From: Lunularia cruciata
Taxonomy: Eukaryota; Streptophyta; Marchantiopsida; Lunulariales; Lunulariaceae
Direction: 5' to 3'
Length of the DNA: 64,000 nucleotides
Assembly: GCA_948567375.1 (NCBI GenBank)
Contig: OX419755.1
Location: 27,099,001 to 27,163,000 of the forward strand
Positions 1-11,060 of the stretch are shown here, piece after piece. The notes below the pieces were generated by a model that saw nothing but the letters and a program-made list of their open reading frames with translations, did no database searches and was not told the DNA's origin. Within the stretch, counting starts at the first letter, position 1, and each line of letters opens with the position of its first letter. Position numbers and translations under genes: made by a program.

Positions 1-151
1 TCTGAATTTTCCCTGTGAACTATTTTGTTTATTAGCCCAGTCAATGTTGCTTGTCCTCTTTGCGATGAAGAGTTTTGTCTCCCCGCTATCAGCTGCTGGA
101 CCTTAGAGCTCTTCCGCAGACTATAACCCTCCGGCCATTCTCTGCATGCAG

Positions 152-2143
152 GTCCTGACGAGCAAGATTCCTTGTGTCGGTAATGGGGAGGTGATTCTTC
201 CATTTGGAGACAAACACTACATAGGCTTGGGTCTCGTGGTTTTCTTTTCTCTCATATTAGTAGAGCTTTTTGGCTCTCCGTTTCTACGAAATACACAGGT
301 ACAAGGATCGTCACCAGATGTATGATGGATATGCGGACAAACCGTAGTCGTTAAACTATAAAGAAACATAAGATAAGGAATTTTTGTAGCTTCTTCTATA
401 CATTAATATATGATCTATTCAACCCGAATTCTATCGTTTTTCCTTCGGGTAGTACACAGCTTTGATGTGGACTGAACCTTGCAGCATGCAGGTGGTCGTT
501 GGCCTTCTGGCGGGTATGGTTGTCGCTTCAGCAGCATATGTCACTCACTGCGACGGAGGGGCGTGTAGTCAGTTGAGGTACCAGCTCTTTCTGACATGCC
601 TCCTTGATTATAACTGCCCTACATCTTTAGTAACACGCTTAGCGTGAACTCTCGCGCCGCAACAGGATGCATTCTTTGTGAACATTATGCAAAAACTCGA
701 AGTTTCAAAGTTAAGCAGTTCTTTAAATTCAACCCACTCAACTCTGTTTGTGATGGACCCTGTTGCTCAACCTGTGAGAGCTACCCAGCATGTTGCAGTA
801 TTCGGCTTAGATGGTGCATAAGTTACTATATTCTACTCTTATTTTGCTCCCATTTCCATACATTTACTCTTCTTGCGTGCCTAATCTCTCGTGTAAACTG
901 TTTGGATAGACTCGTCACGGTTTAGTTCTTTGGAAGTAACATCAGAGATCGCTTGCTGCAGGTATATGACGAGTGATCAAATCATCCAAGCGCCTTGGAT
1001 CACCTTTCTCTGGAGACATACGTTTCCTCTCGGTATTTATGCACCGGCTGTCCTGCCGATGCTGTTTGCAAGCATGATCTCGACGATGGAAGCCATTGGG
1101 GATGTGGCTGCAACGTATGAAGCCAGCCGTCTGGCAGCTTCTGGTATGACCCCTTTGTAGATCTAAGTATCGGAATTCCTGAATTCTAATCCCCTTGATA
1201 GTTTCTGCTTCGTTACTCATGTCAACATGAAGATCTGCTGAGCCAATAACAATTTTGGATAGTGGTCAAGTCCCCAAAATGAAGAAGTCCACGCAAGCGA
1301 TAATAATGTGATTGCTTAATGCCGTTAGAAGCGGGGGTGAACGTTGGGAAGAGCAGATCACGACAAGATCCTAGCCGATTCTCACATGTTCTGAGGTCTC
1401 GTTTCCCCCCCTGCAGGGCCCGAATTTGAAACTTCTGTCCAAGGAGCTGTGCTAGCCGATGGGTTAAACTCTTTTTGGGCTGCACTGGGGACCACACTTC
1501 CAGTGGTTACATACGCGCAGAATAACGGAGTGATCATCCTTTCAGGATGCGCATCACGGCGGGCCGGCTATGGTTGTTGCTTCTGGCTGGTCTTTCTCGG
1601 GACCTTTTCGAAGTTTGCTGCTATGATTCTTAGCATTCCTCAGTGCATCTTCGGAGCTGTGACAACTTTTCTCTTCGCCGGTGTCGTTATGTCTGGCATT
1701 CAAATACTTTCCGGACAAAAGCGTATCTCAAGAAGAGACAGATTCATCGTTGTCATGGCGCTTGGTATTGGTCTTGGTGTGAGTCTGGTCCCTGCTTGGG
1801 TCAACATAATTGGACAGTCTGAGTACCCAAACGAAGGAAACCTTTGGCCAGTCGATCCAAGTTGGAGCACGAGTTATAGAGGTATTCTTCCGTCCTTTGT
1901 TGCTGCTGTTCGTTGATATCATCTGCAATAAGACTCAGTAGTAAAAAGTTTAGGGTGTGATTCATTCGTGATAACTTAGATGAAAAAGGGAACTGACACC
2001 CGTTATAATTGGCTGAAGGGTTCCGTGACGCCATTATACAACTTGTGTCAAACGGATTTTCTGCCGGTGGGCTTGTCGCTGTGATTCTTAACCTTCTGAT
2101 ACCTGCAGACCAAGACAGACCAACTGAACTTCCCTACTCATAA
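152..2143 (+). CDS. 3' part of a UapA-type purine/urate-xanthine permease (NAT/NCS2 family), five exons
   Basis: Exons read as 152-298, 492-577, 962-1143, 1417-1881 and 2019-2143 (stop TAA 2141-2143). Each is bounded by GT..AG and the phases agree throughout, giving about 334 residues. The start and N-terminal half lie left of the window. Visible motifs are PCVGNGEVILPFG and ELFGSPF in the first exon, STMEAIGDVAAT (the conserved Glu of transmembrane segment 8), VLADGLN, the NAT signature QNNGVIILSG, AGYGCCFWLVFLGTFSKFAA, and a hydrophobic C-terminal segment. Family knowledge: NAT/NCS2 proteins are H+-coupled nucleobase or ascorbate symporters at the plasma membrane. These motifs match the fungal/algal UapA-UapC branch (uric acid, xanthine) better than the plant NAT1-12 branch. 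The signature carries S-G where fungal proteins usually have T-R, so specificity may differ. The product call is firm; the substrate is inferred. Confidence 0.9.
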
Positions 2144-3979
2144 AAGGTTCAGATTCTCTCCTTGCAGCATATCTCGTATCAGAAGCTTCAGTGAGATCGT
2201 TTCCAGCTCTACTAATATAAGTATTACGTGCATGCAAGAAGCGTCTCTACTGTGCTGGAGCCGACCGAGTGTACCACTAATCCAGCTCCAAACAGTCTCC
2301 AAAGTTTAGTGGTGACGGCCCTCCAGCTCAAATGTTTGGGACAATGCCCAGTTTTTCGTCTTACACATATTGCTGAGAGGGCCCACCTAATACCAGCTGT
2401 AAAGCTTTAAAGCATCATACAACTGCAATTCAAAGTTCCTTCACTGTTTGATCAATTTCCAGCTTCAGATAACTTTTCAAGTTAACAATTCGACAAGCTT
2501 TTGCATTGATATAGTATCTACCTAAATATGTTCATGATCATTTCTCAGATTTGGCGGTGGTGTTCATTTCGTCAGTCAATTACAAGGAAGCAATTCCAGA
2601 GAAACAACGTGTATTGAAGTGCTAAATCCACACTACGAGAGACGGCTCGGGCTGAATGGAGATAAGATGTGGCCTGGATTACCAGAGTGATGTCCATGTT
2701 CATCCATTGCTTATGCGGAATCTTCTTGAAGCACCCTCCTAATGGGATGGTTATAGCAGATGAATTTGCACGACTCCCAGAGGAACTGCCCAGGGCTCAA
2801 AGCCACATCCTTTGTAAGGCAGGTGCTTCTTGAATTGGACAACAGAGATCTCTGGCTTCCTGTGAATTGCTCCTGTCATAATCCTATGTACAGAAAGTGT
2901 TACTGTTGTAACACTGAGGTCACTTGCATACGTAGAAGCAGAAGTAGGGCTATTTTCGATCAACAAGATTCAGCAATTGGTAAATTGGAACCGCGAATAT
3001 ATATTTGCGCTGGTTTCACTATGATTGCCATGTTACAGTGGACGTCGTTATGCTCACACTGTTAGTTCTCACGGTTAATATGATCATTTAGCTGTACACA
3101 TAACAACTTTATACAGTCGTTTCTTTGCACTTAAACAAACCATCTATTGGAAGAAGTTGGTGGGGTAAAATCAGTACCGCTTCATATACCCATAATCGCG
3201 TTGGAGTTAATAATGAACAAATTCCAGTTTTAAGAGCAATGAGAAATTTGTGCTTCTATTGACAAGGATTATACCCAACGTTCTTACATGCTGAATCCAT
3301 AAACTGAACCTTGCCAGGTTCTAAAATAGGGACCCAGTCCAGTGTGAGACAGCCCCTTTCGTAACTTCATCATGGATGGTTGCAAAAAATGTCTCGTAGT
3401 GTATAATAAGGTGACCTACAACACTTTTGAGGTATTTATTCTTTTTTCGCAAGTAACCAAGTTTTTATATTGATTATTTTTTCTGATTTCTCAGAAATTT
3501 CCAAAATTTATTTTACGATCTTGCTCACTTTAGAGCTGGTGATCTTTAGCGAAACTTATCCTGGTAACCTGTACAGGAAGTAAATGTATTCTCGTAGCTC
3601 TTCCATAAGATCTGAAAACAAAACACCCTACTAAATTACAAGCGAAAAAACTCGCTTATTAATGAAAGGGGTGTCTCCCGACCGGGTCCCCTAAAATAAG
3701 TGGTATATCTTCGTTTCCAGTCGTATTCCAAAGAAGCTGAGACCATGAATCCTTTTTCGTGATGATTGTTGTTCCATCCAGATTCTTATCTTAACTCACT
3801 GGATATCTCAGTTGCGATTATCTCACTCCAGTTTCCAACCTTGCCGTGATGTAGAACTCAAGACCGACTCAACTCATTTAGGCTTTGCTTGTGATATAAA
3901 AGGTTCTTTTCACGATTCGCTGAATGGGTTTATGTTTAATGTTCGTTGAGGTGAATTTAATACATCTGTTCGTTAAACA

Positions 3980-3981
<2 letters not shown>
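2144..3981. other. Intergenic stretch, no gene recognised
   Basis: This is the 3' flank of the permease gene. Only short open frames occur (longest about 100 codons) and none resembles a known family. No RNA gene or repeat copy was recognised here. Confidence 0.5.

Positions 3982-4038
<57 letters not shown>
3982..4038. repeat. (TA)n microsatellite
   Basis: An uninterrupted TA dinucleotide run of about 57 bp. It lies at the left edge of the first inverted repeat pair (4040-5400). It accounts for the poly-(YI) stretch of a spurious open frame across this site. Confidence 0.97.
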
Positions 4039-4039
<1 letters not shown>

Positions 4040-4040
<1 letters not shown>

Positions 4041-4270
4041 TTTCTCAATGACAATTACTTCGCCTTTTATTTGCTGATGTTTCTTCTCTATATATGCAGT
4101 TGTTCCAATAGGTTTGCTTTGATTATGCCATTGCTGTCGGATACCTTCGATGCATTCTAACTTAGGGATTTCATACTACTCTAGCGTTGCGTACCATGTA
4201 CATCTTGCTTAACGACCATTTGCAACTCATGAGTTCTGGATAACCTGTTCCCAGAATGGCATCTGTTCTC

Positions 4271-4271
<1 letters not shown>
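4040..4271 (-). repeat. Unnamed interspersed repeat, copy A (reverse orientation, terminal part)
   Basis: The sequence is clearly alike, in the same orientation, to 19925-20110. Shared blocks include GATGCATTCTA, CTACTCTAGC, TCATGTACAT and CATGAGTTCTGGATAACC. It is the reverse complement of the start of copy B (4304-4440). It ends at a (TA)n tract that separates it from copy B, so A and B form a head-to-head inverted pair. Confidence 0.75.

Positions 4272-4303
<32 letters not shown>
4271..4303. repeat. (TA)n microsatellite at the centre of an inverted repeat pair
   Basis: About 33 bp of TA lie exactly between copies A (-) and B (+). The flanking bases are near mirror images (a TCTGTTCTCG-type left edge, a CAAAAACAGAAG right edge). 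Confidence 0.95.
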
Positions 4304-4305
<2 letters not shown>

Positions 4306-5400
4306 AAAACAGAAGCCGTTATGTGGACGGGGTATCCATACGCAAATGATAGATAAGCAATATGTACATGAATCACAATGCTAGAGTAGTGTTAAAGCAC
4401 TAAGGTAGAATGTAACTTGCAGCAAAAGCATAATTGAAACAAATAGAGAATAACTGATGGCCAATAGACTAGTAAAGAACATTAAATTGAGAGCATCTAT
4501 GCAAATGATAGCGAGGAATAGGAAACTTGAGGTTGCCAGTAAGCCGTGCGTGAACAATGATGAAGAACCCGCCAGTAAGCCGTGCGTGAACAAACATAAA
4601 GAACATGGGCTGGAGTCAGGTAGGAACACTGTAGGCACGAGAGTGCGAAGCAAGAAGCAATCAAAGAGCGAAGGAAGTGAAAATACTATGGAGGGAATTA
4701 GTTGGGGAATGGAGGAGTGGAACAAAACAAGAGGTCTTAGAGGATGTGGCTACAGAAATGGGTCAAAGTGTAAAGGGGAACAAGAGCAAAGCGTAAGAGG
4801 ACATGATATAAATAATATCACAATCAACGCTATGGACATTGGAGTCCTAAGACACTAAACAACTAAGGGAAGAAGAATGCGGCCATAGTAAATCTCCACA
4901 AAAACACTTGCAACTTCATCAGTGCCTCACATAGTGCCAAAGTAGTTGAGCAATTGCCAGTACCCCTCGTATCAAGTTTCTACTCAAAAACTCATGAGTG
5001 CCAAGGCAAACTTGGTTGCTCCCCTAAAGTGCCGCTCAGAAGTAGCGAGAAACAAGAAGCATTAGTGCAAGCAACATCATTGCAAGAAAACTCAGTGCTG
5101 CACTGGAAGGGAGGAGCGGGGAGCAAAAAACTCTCAATGCTACACAAGAAAGGATTAGGCATGTCACACGAGAGAAACCAAGGCGAGTAGAGAAGCAAGT
5201 AAGAGCACTGAAAAGAAATTAGAGCATCTTGCGATAGGGAAAACCATGGAGGCAAATGCAGCCTCATGTTAAGTGAAGGACCAGGTGGGCCATGTGCCCA
5301 TAAGACAAAAATCCATATAGTAGAAAAAATCCCAAATAGTGGTATTGAATATATATAAAACACACCAGGAGTCAAGATGGTATACAAGTTTAAAGGAAAA
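4304..5400 (+). repeat. Unnamed interspersed repeat, copy B
   Basis: It matches copy D (20745-21953) along nearly its full length and the reverse of copy C (19410-20110). Diagnostic stretches are the GCAAAAGCATAATTGAAA block, the SKPCVNNDEEP-like translated block near 4540-4620, the CATCAGTGCCTCAC block near 4920, and the ATCCATATAG..AGAAAAAATC block near 5310. It contains a 133-codon open frame (4457-4858). Related degenerate frames occur in copies C and D, so a shared ancestral coding segment is possible, but it resembles no family I recognise. The right end is about 5400. It could be the LTR or body of an unclassified element. No terminal repeat or target duplication was seen. Confidence 0.7.
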
Positions 5401-5454
5401 ACTGTTAGGGGGCTCAAAAATGAGCTCCCCGCCTGGCAGAAAGAACAAATGTTC

Positions 5455-6390
5455 TCAAATCTCTATAGATACTAAGCCCATGATAACCATGGATATTATT
5501 TTCTTTTTGTAAGACAGAGCAAATTTTTTTTTGGATTGGAGATGAAGAGTGTAATTTTTGAAGATAAAGCTATCTATAAGTTTCCTAAAAGCTAAAAGGT
5601 ATGAATTTTTGGAATTACATATACGTCTATATCTAACACACTCTGACTTTATAATCCCTAATTTATAATTGAAGGAAATATCAAAAAGAACATGAGGGAG
5701 TGAGATTGTCTTGATGTGATCAAAGTGAGGCAGCTCTTTCTTATCATAGTAAGAGACAAAGATGTTGAAGTCGTCTTGTGTAATGCAACAGTCAAGATAA
5801 TCACATTGAGTGCCAACATAAGTTTGGACTAACTCACAAGAAAGTCTAGGATATATTCCACCACCTTTGGAAGCATCATCCTTATACATGAAATCTGTAA
5901 AATGATCAAGTCCTGAGCCTACCACAAGAAGATCATCAATATATCTACAAACCTGGGACATGTTGTGCAACAAGGCAACATCATTGGCATCCAATAATCT
6001 GCGTATGAAATCAAGTTCATAGGTGACGAGGTATAGGTTAGCCACAAAGAAAGCACAAGGTATCTCCATGGGAATCCCAATCTCTTGACCGAAGAGCTGA
6101 TTCCCAAAAGTGATGTAGAGGTTATCAAAAAGGAATAGCATCCAACAAATAAGCAATTCTGCATCAACAGCCATTGATTTATGGTGTTTTGCGGATTGAG
6201 AGATATTGTTTCTATTTTTAAGCCATCTATATTTGAAGTCAAGTGTAGAGGTCTCAAAAAGCAACACATTTCTCAATTTAGAGTTAACTTGTAATGGGAA
6301 ATAGATTTGATGAGAGTAGATAGCCTTGTTTTGAGATCATGGAGGTGGATCTTTGTATAGAGGGTGGTGAATCAAAATCCAGAAAAAGAA
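5455..6390 (-). pseudogene. Penelope-like reverse transcriptase, 5'-truncated, with one frame break
   Basis: A 273-codon frame (6276 down to 5455) encodes RT motifs. FGNQLFGQEIGIPMEIPCAF and ANLYLVTYE form the pre-catalytic region. RYIDDLLVVGS carries the catalytic Y-x-D-D. YDKKELPHFDHIK and LPHVLFDIS follow, then KLGIIKSECVRYRRIC. Upstream in another frame (about 6300-6390) is a block like TLYTKIHLHDLKTRL, matching the family's conserved TLYT.IPH.. segment, so a frameshift near 6290 splits the RT. Family knowledge: this RT type (IPMG, YIDD, YDKRDDF, LPH, YGIxxSQxxR) belongs with Penelope-like and related endonuclease-poor retroelements, not Ty3/gypsy or LINE. No GIY-YIG endonuclease is seen after the stop. 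The 273-codon frame has no internal stop but begins without an obvious ATG. It starts just beyond repeat copy B. The class is probable and the exact clade is unresolved. Confidence 0.7.
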
Positions 6391-6487
6391 CTTTCTCCAT
6401 GGTGGCATGAGTCCTCTACAAACCAGAGGTTGGGGAGTAGAGGATTTGGTCTTGCGTAATCTTTGCACCTTCTCAAGTCATTGGAAC

Positions 6488-6694
6488 TCCAAAAGAGTTG
6501 TCCAAGATCCAGCTAGAGTCGACCAACAGCCCCATGTCAACTCTACGGATGACTCTTTTGGAGTCGTCCAAGATCCAGCTAGAGTCGACGTGAGGCTGTT
6601 GGTCGACTCTAGCTGGATCTTGGATGACTCTTTTGGAGTTCCAATTTTGGTATGTTGGTCGACTCTAGCTGGGGCTGTTGGTCGACCCCACATG
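6488..6694. repeat. Cluster of nested inverted and direct repeats
   Basis: The block CCAAGATCCAGCTAGAGTCG recurs at about 6502 and 6566 on the + strand. Its reverse complement occurs at about 6601, and a shortened reverse form at about 6657. The longest pair (about 6491-6530 against 6594-6638) matches over some 43 bases with two or three mismatches, so single strands could fold into a long stem. No coding function is seen. Confidence 0.85.
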
Positions 6695-6948
6695 TAAGAA
6701 TTCATTCCTCCACAGGTCATTTGCAGAAGGTAGTAGTGCTTTGAAGAAGGAGCTGAGCCAGTGAGAAATTTCAGATAATAAGGTAGAGTATCATGCATCA
6801 ATAAACCTAGGAACAATAGGTGACTTATGGAATTTCCAAGCACAACACAAGTAAGGGAGTTTTTGAAAATCCTTGGAAGTGCAAAATCCCTAAGAAGTAT
6901 TGAAAATATGGTGAGAAAGTAAGTGCTAGGTTTAAAGAATCAATGAGT

Positions 6949-7400
6949 TGTCATGCCATTTGTAGTGTCGCATCTAGATTGCTTGGACATTGGAGTTCCA
7001 GTGATAGTAGTTAGAGTTATCTTAGTAGTTTCTCAGAGACTACTTTTTGACAATCAGATTTTGTGTTTGGGGTACTAACTTCACGGTAGGACCCACCATC
7101 ACTTTGCACCGTTTGGATTATCAAGTGTGCCATCAGCAAGGCCGTTAGAGTTTCAGACCTAGCTCAAGTCCAGGGGTATACTATAGAAGTGCAGCTCCAA
7201 AGAGCTCACTTCTCTGATGTTGACCCTTTGAGTTCCTAGCTATGGTGGACAAAGGCCGGCAAGCATCACTTGGATTCTCTTAGCTAGAGTGGATGTGGCT
7301 TGACTATAATCAGTGACCAATTGTTGGTAATTTCTAGAGTGATATATCAATTACTGATCTAAGTTGAGTGGATTCAAGAGTTGTAAACAACTTGATTACA
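6949..7400 (+). repeat. 5' LTR of the methyltransferase gypsy element
   Basis: It aligns along its length with 16010-16460. Shared blocks include GCATCTAGATTGCTTGGACA, GTGATAGTAGTTAGAGTTAT, AAGTGCAGCTCCAAAGAGCT and GGTGGACAAAGGCCGGC. It begins TGTCATGCC and ends near TTGATTACA. The following CATCAGAG may be a worn Met-tRNA primer site. The numerous substitutions between the two repeats indicate an old insertion. Confidence 0.88.
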
Positions 7401-8645
7401 TCAGAGAAGTGAAATCAAGGGGAAATTGGGTGCAAGAACTTTGAGTGTTGGTGGTATCTCCAAGCTTGGTGGATCGTTGGTAGCTCAATTGAAGTTCATT
7501 TTTTCCTTGGTGTGCAGAAGCTCATTGCTTGATGGAGATTTGGTAGTAAGGCAGACGGTGTGAGAAAGCACTGGTCAATTTTTGAACACAAAAGGAGCAA
7601 ATTTTGAGTAGTAGTTGTGATTTTGAGCTCATGAGGTGAAGGTTTGAAGTGGCAAGAAGAAAGGCCTCATTTGGGCGTTTAGAGGCTTCGAGGCATAGGG
7701 CGATGGGCTATAAGAGGTTACAAAGGCCTAGAAGGGCCAGCAAGCCAGGTTGTTGGCGTGAGGCTAGCTAGTTTAGAGTATATCTTGGTCATTGGTTGGA
7801 AAAATCTGCCAAACTTGCTAGATTGTGCGCAATAGGGTTTGACCCCTAGATCTCTTGTTCCTAAACTGGTGCCCTAGCCAACTGGTCCACCCTCACTTGT
7901 TGTCCTAGTGATTGTGCCACTGTTATCTATACACTTGTAGCTTAGACTAAGAGAGGTAGTTTGATCCCATTCTTGGTGATCTTGGTAGCTTAGGACTTAG
8001 ATACAAACTTCTCTTATGTCAAATGCCAAATGGTGGTAGAGTCAATCCCATGTTATTTTATGAGATGGAGGGTTTTTGTTTAGATTTCTTGTGATTGGAC
8101 CCCCTCCATTCTCTACTTCCTATTTGTGCACCATGTTTGTGTGAGGTGCCTTGACTTTTGAGCATTGGTGCTCTGGTGTGCTCTTGATAGTGAGGCTAGA
8201 GTGATGACCAATCAGATTATCTTTGTTTCTCTCCGGTGAGGCAAGAAGTGATGACCTATAGACCGTGAGAGTGCGTGTTGTGATGGTAGATTACAAGTTG
8301 CTCTTTCCCTTAGTGTAGTTATCTTGGTTAGAATAGCATTAGTGTGTGGTGCTTAGTTGGTATTGGCACTTGGTGGGGTACTTGCGGTTACGACTTGCAG
8401 TTGCAGTTTGTGGTTCCGATTTGCTGTTGTAGTTTGCAAATGCGGTTATTTTATCACGATGGAATTCTTTGGGGATTCCAAAGGAGATAGCCCTGCAGTA
8501 CATAGTGGGTTTACGGAGTGGAACTCAATATCAGCCTGTATCTTAGGTCCTAGTGAGGGAGGAGATTGACTCTGAGTTGGAGTTTAACACATGAGTTGAT
8601 TCAGTTGAGAGTGCACTTGGTGTGTACACATTGTTATTGTAGGAC
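7401..8645 (+). other. Long untranslated leader of the methyltransferase gypsy element
   Basis: About 1.2 kb lies between the 5' LTR and the first gag codon. Only short open frames occur (70 codons at 8357-8569) and no conserved domain was recognised. Leaders of this length are not unusual for large plant gypsy elements. Confidence 0.55.
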
Positions 8646-10104
8646 ATGGACAAGATTTATGGAGCCTCCAAAGGCCCTAGACGATACTCTGGTATAGTGG
8701 GTACCATTGAGTTGGATGACTTCATCTAGGAGTTTGATAGTTGGTGTGATCTATAGTAGATGCGAAACCCGACTTTGTTTACACTCTTCATGGTATGGAA
8801 GGGGTTGTTTCAACATGTAGAGGGTTCGCCAATGGATGACTACCATGAGTTCAAGAGAGCTCATTTGGAGGAGATCAAGTTATGGAGATAGTATTGGTCT
8901 CCGAACTATGTCTCTATCTCTTTAGGTTTGGTGGCCAAGAGTAGATTGGCTTTACCTATGAGTTTTAGCTCAAGTAGTGTTAGTGGAGGTACACTAGCTG
9001 GAGATAGTGCTACTGTGGAGTGGAGGTACCGCTACAAGAAGTGGTGTGGTACCAAGGTTTAACCTCATGGTAGAGTTCTTCTAGTGTTTGAGGCAGAACT
9101 ACTAGGGAGTGCGGATTGACAAGCTAAGGAGCTTGCAAGAGTTCTAGTGGAAGGCTGGAGAGAGCCTACGCAAGGCAAATACTTGCATGAGGCGTCTGAT
9201 CATTTTCACTCAAGGGGTTACTAAAGCCCAAGCAGTCCAGTTTTGGTATGGGATACTAGACAAGGAGTTGCGACATAGAGTTTGTGATGCTACATTGTTA
9301 CAGGCTACTTCACCTACTTTGGCAATGGTCTTTGGTTTGGTTGAGCGTATTGAGCTCAACATGGTGGAGGGGAGAGTGGTGACATCTGGATTTGGTAGGG
9401 AGACCTCATCCATGGCTATGACTTCTTCTAGAGTGCAACAAAGTGCACCACGCCCAATTGGTTTTTGATGACAAGGTGGATAGCCTAGATCCTATAGAGC
9501 GAGTAGAGGGCCTAGTGGAGTTAGACCCTTACCTTCACTTTTGGGTCAACAACAACCAGTGAGTGGTGGTAGTGCTTGTTGGACTTGTGGTGGACCTCAC
9601 CATCAGAGAGAGTGTACTCAGGGCAATGGACTTGATACCTTGGGTGCATCACAGCCATCACAGAGGCAATGTGAGCATTGCCACAGATTTGGTCACACTA
9701 GTGACCGGTGTTTTGACCTACACCCGGAGTTATGGAGTGGGAGGGCTGCTATGGCAAGTAGTAGAGGAGCTCCAATTCATGGAGGACGAGGTGGTAGAGG
9801 TGGTGGTAGAAGATCTACACCTAGTAGGGATGCAATACTTGCCCTTACTTCTGATACAACTATGGCTACTTGGATTGAGCAGTTAGAGCAAAGATTGGCT
9901 AGTATGGCCATTGCTCAGAAGAGATCAGATTTGGATGCTGAGGCTTCCACCTCATATGCTGGTGATAGAGATGCATTGGACTTCATGTGCGGAGCAACAC
10001 AGGTGGATGCATCTGCAATAGTGACTAGGACTGCAATATGTGCTCTAGAGCCTAGAGGAGCATCAGTGGAGTTGGACCCACAAAGAGGAGAGGTTGGGAA
10101 ATAG
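8646..10104 (+). pseudogene. gag (capsid and nucleocapsid) of the methyltransferase gypsy element
   Basis: A plausible start is ATG 8646 (MDKIYGASKGPRRYSG). The capsid region continues with stops and frame changes through TIELDDFI, KGLFQHVEGSPMDDYHEFK, and then QFWYGILDKELRHRVCDATL near 9240-9300, typical of Ty3/gypsy gag. The 187-codon frame at 9541-10104 holds two zinc knuckles, CWTCGGPHHQREC and CEHCHRFGHTSDRC, followed by a Gly/Arg-rich stretch typical of nucleocapsid. In the family, capsid forms the cytoplasmic particle and the knuckles bind RNA. Several expected Gln/Arg/Trp codons are TAG or TGA. Broken and not translatable as one protein. Confidence 0.85.
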
Positions 10105-10608
10105 GTCAAACTTCCTTTGTCTTTCATGCTATCTGAGGCATTACAGACAACATCCATGGTTCCTAGACATCCCAGTGCAGGTGTGGTAGGTGGTGATGGA
10201 GTACATGATGGAATACCTGCTAGTCAGCCACTTGCTATTACACAGACTAAGTCTAGCATGATGTTGGAGGCGGCTCAGCTGATTATAAGACATCCTTTGT
10301 TTTTGGCCAGTGACATGTTTACATTAGGAGTTGACCCAACCCCAATGTTCTGGTTGGCTGCCACATTGTGTGAGAGTAGGGATGATGCGGTTCCTACTAC
10401 TAGAGCAGAGGTGGTTGATAGTAGAGCTAACTTGGTTGGGGAGCATGGGATTTGTTCAGCGACCAATGGTTTATGGTAGGCAACAACGACTAGACTGGAG
10501 GATTTGCCAACTAGACCGGCCTTTGAGAGAGCATGATTCACACCTAATGTTGTCCTATTGGATAACCAGAGGGAGGTTTTCCATTAGGTGGGACCTTCAG
10601 GGAAGGTC

Positions 10609-10944
10609 TATACATCATAGAGAGTCTTGTTAGACTTTGGTGCGCAACCCTTTATGTTGGGGAAGGCTGTAGTTGTCTGTCTGGAGTTACAGAAGACCAA
10701 TGTGGAGAGGTGTCCATTTCATATCCATACATCTCTAGGTGGTGGTTTGACATAGTACATCACACGTGGGGAGCTTGTTGTCTAGATTTAGCCTAGTTAT
10801 CTGACTGATAGCTCAATGGTGAGAGCTCAAGCTATTGCGACAATAGCTGAGTCATATGATGTGCTAGTTGGGAGAGCAGTGTTATATCCTATGGGTTTCA
10901 GCATTGATTATAGGGAGGAGACAACCTCTTATAGACCAGGTTAG
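10609..10944 (+). pseudogene. Retroviral-type aspartic protease of the methyltransferase gypsy element
   Basis: The active-site strand reads RVLLDFGAQPFMLGKA at about 10621-10668. The catalytic D-S/T-G triad has become D-F-G, which should inactivate it. The C-terminal half shows YDVLVGRAVLYPMGF, matching the conserved end of gypsy proteases. At least four in-frame stops interrupt the segment. It sits directly before the methyltransferase in the same transcriptional direction, as expected for a polyprotein. Confidence 0.75.
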
Positions 10945-11060
10945 CAGTCTGGTGAGGGACGTGTATGTTGTCTACCAGTATGCTTCAGTAGTGGTAGTCT
11001 TGGCTCACTACAATCCGGGACTATGGCAGCATCAGTTTTAGCTTTCAGTGGTGCGGTGAC

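Noticed and set aside
1-151. Further permease exon at the left edge
   Set aside because: No reading of this stretch matches the protein upstream of PCVGNGE; it is treated as intron.
3924-4160. 78-codon frame with a long Tyr-Ile repeat
   Set aside because: It is a translation of the (TA)n microsatellite and not a gene.
5400-5455. Possible telomeric repeats beside the Penelope-like RT
   Set aside because: Only a single GTTAGGG-like string is present; no TTTAGGG array was seen, so a telomere-associated element cannot be claimed.
6600-6670. GTCGACTCTAG strings resembling a cloning-vector polylinker
   Set aside because: The match ends after 11 bases (it continues CTGG, not AGGATCC) and the unit is repeated in a natural inverted cluster, so vector contamination is not supported.
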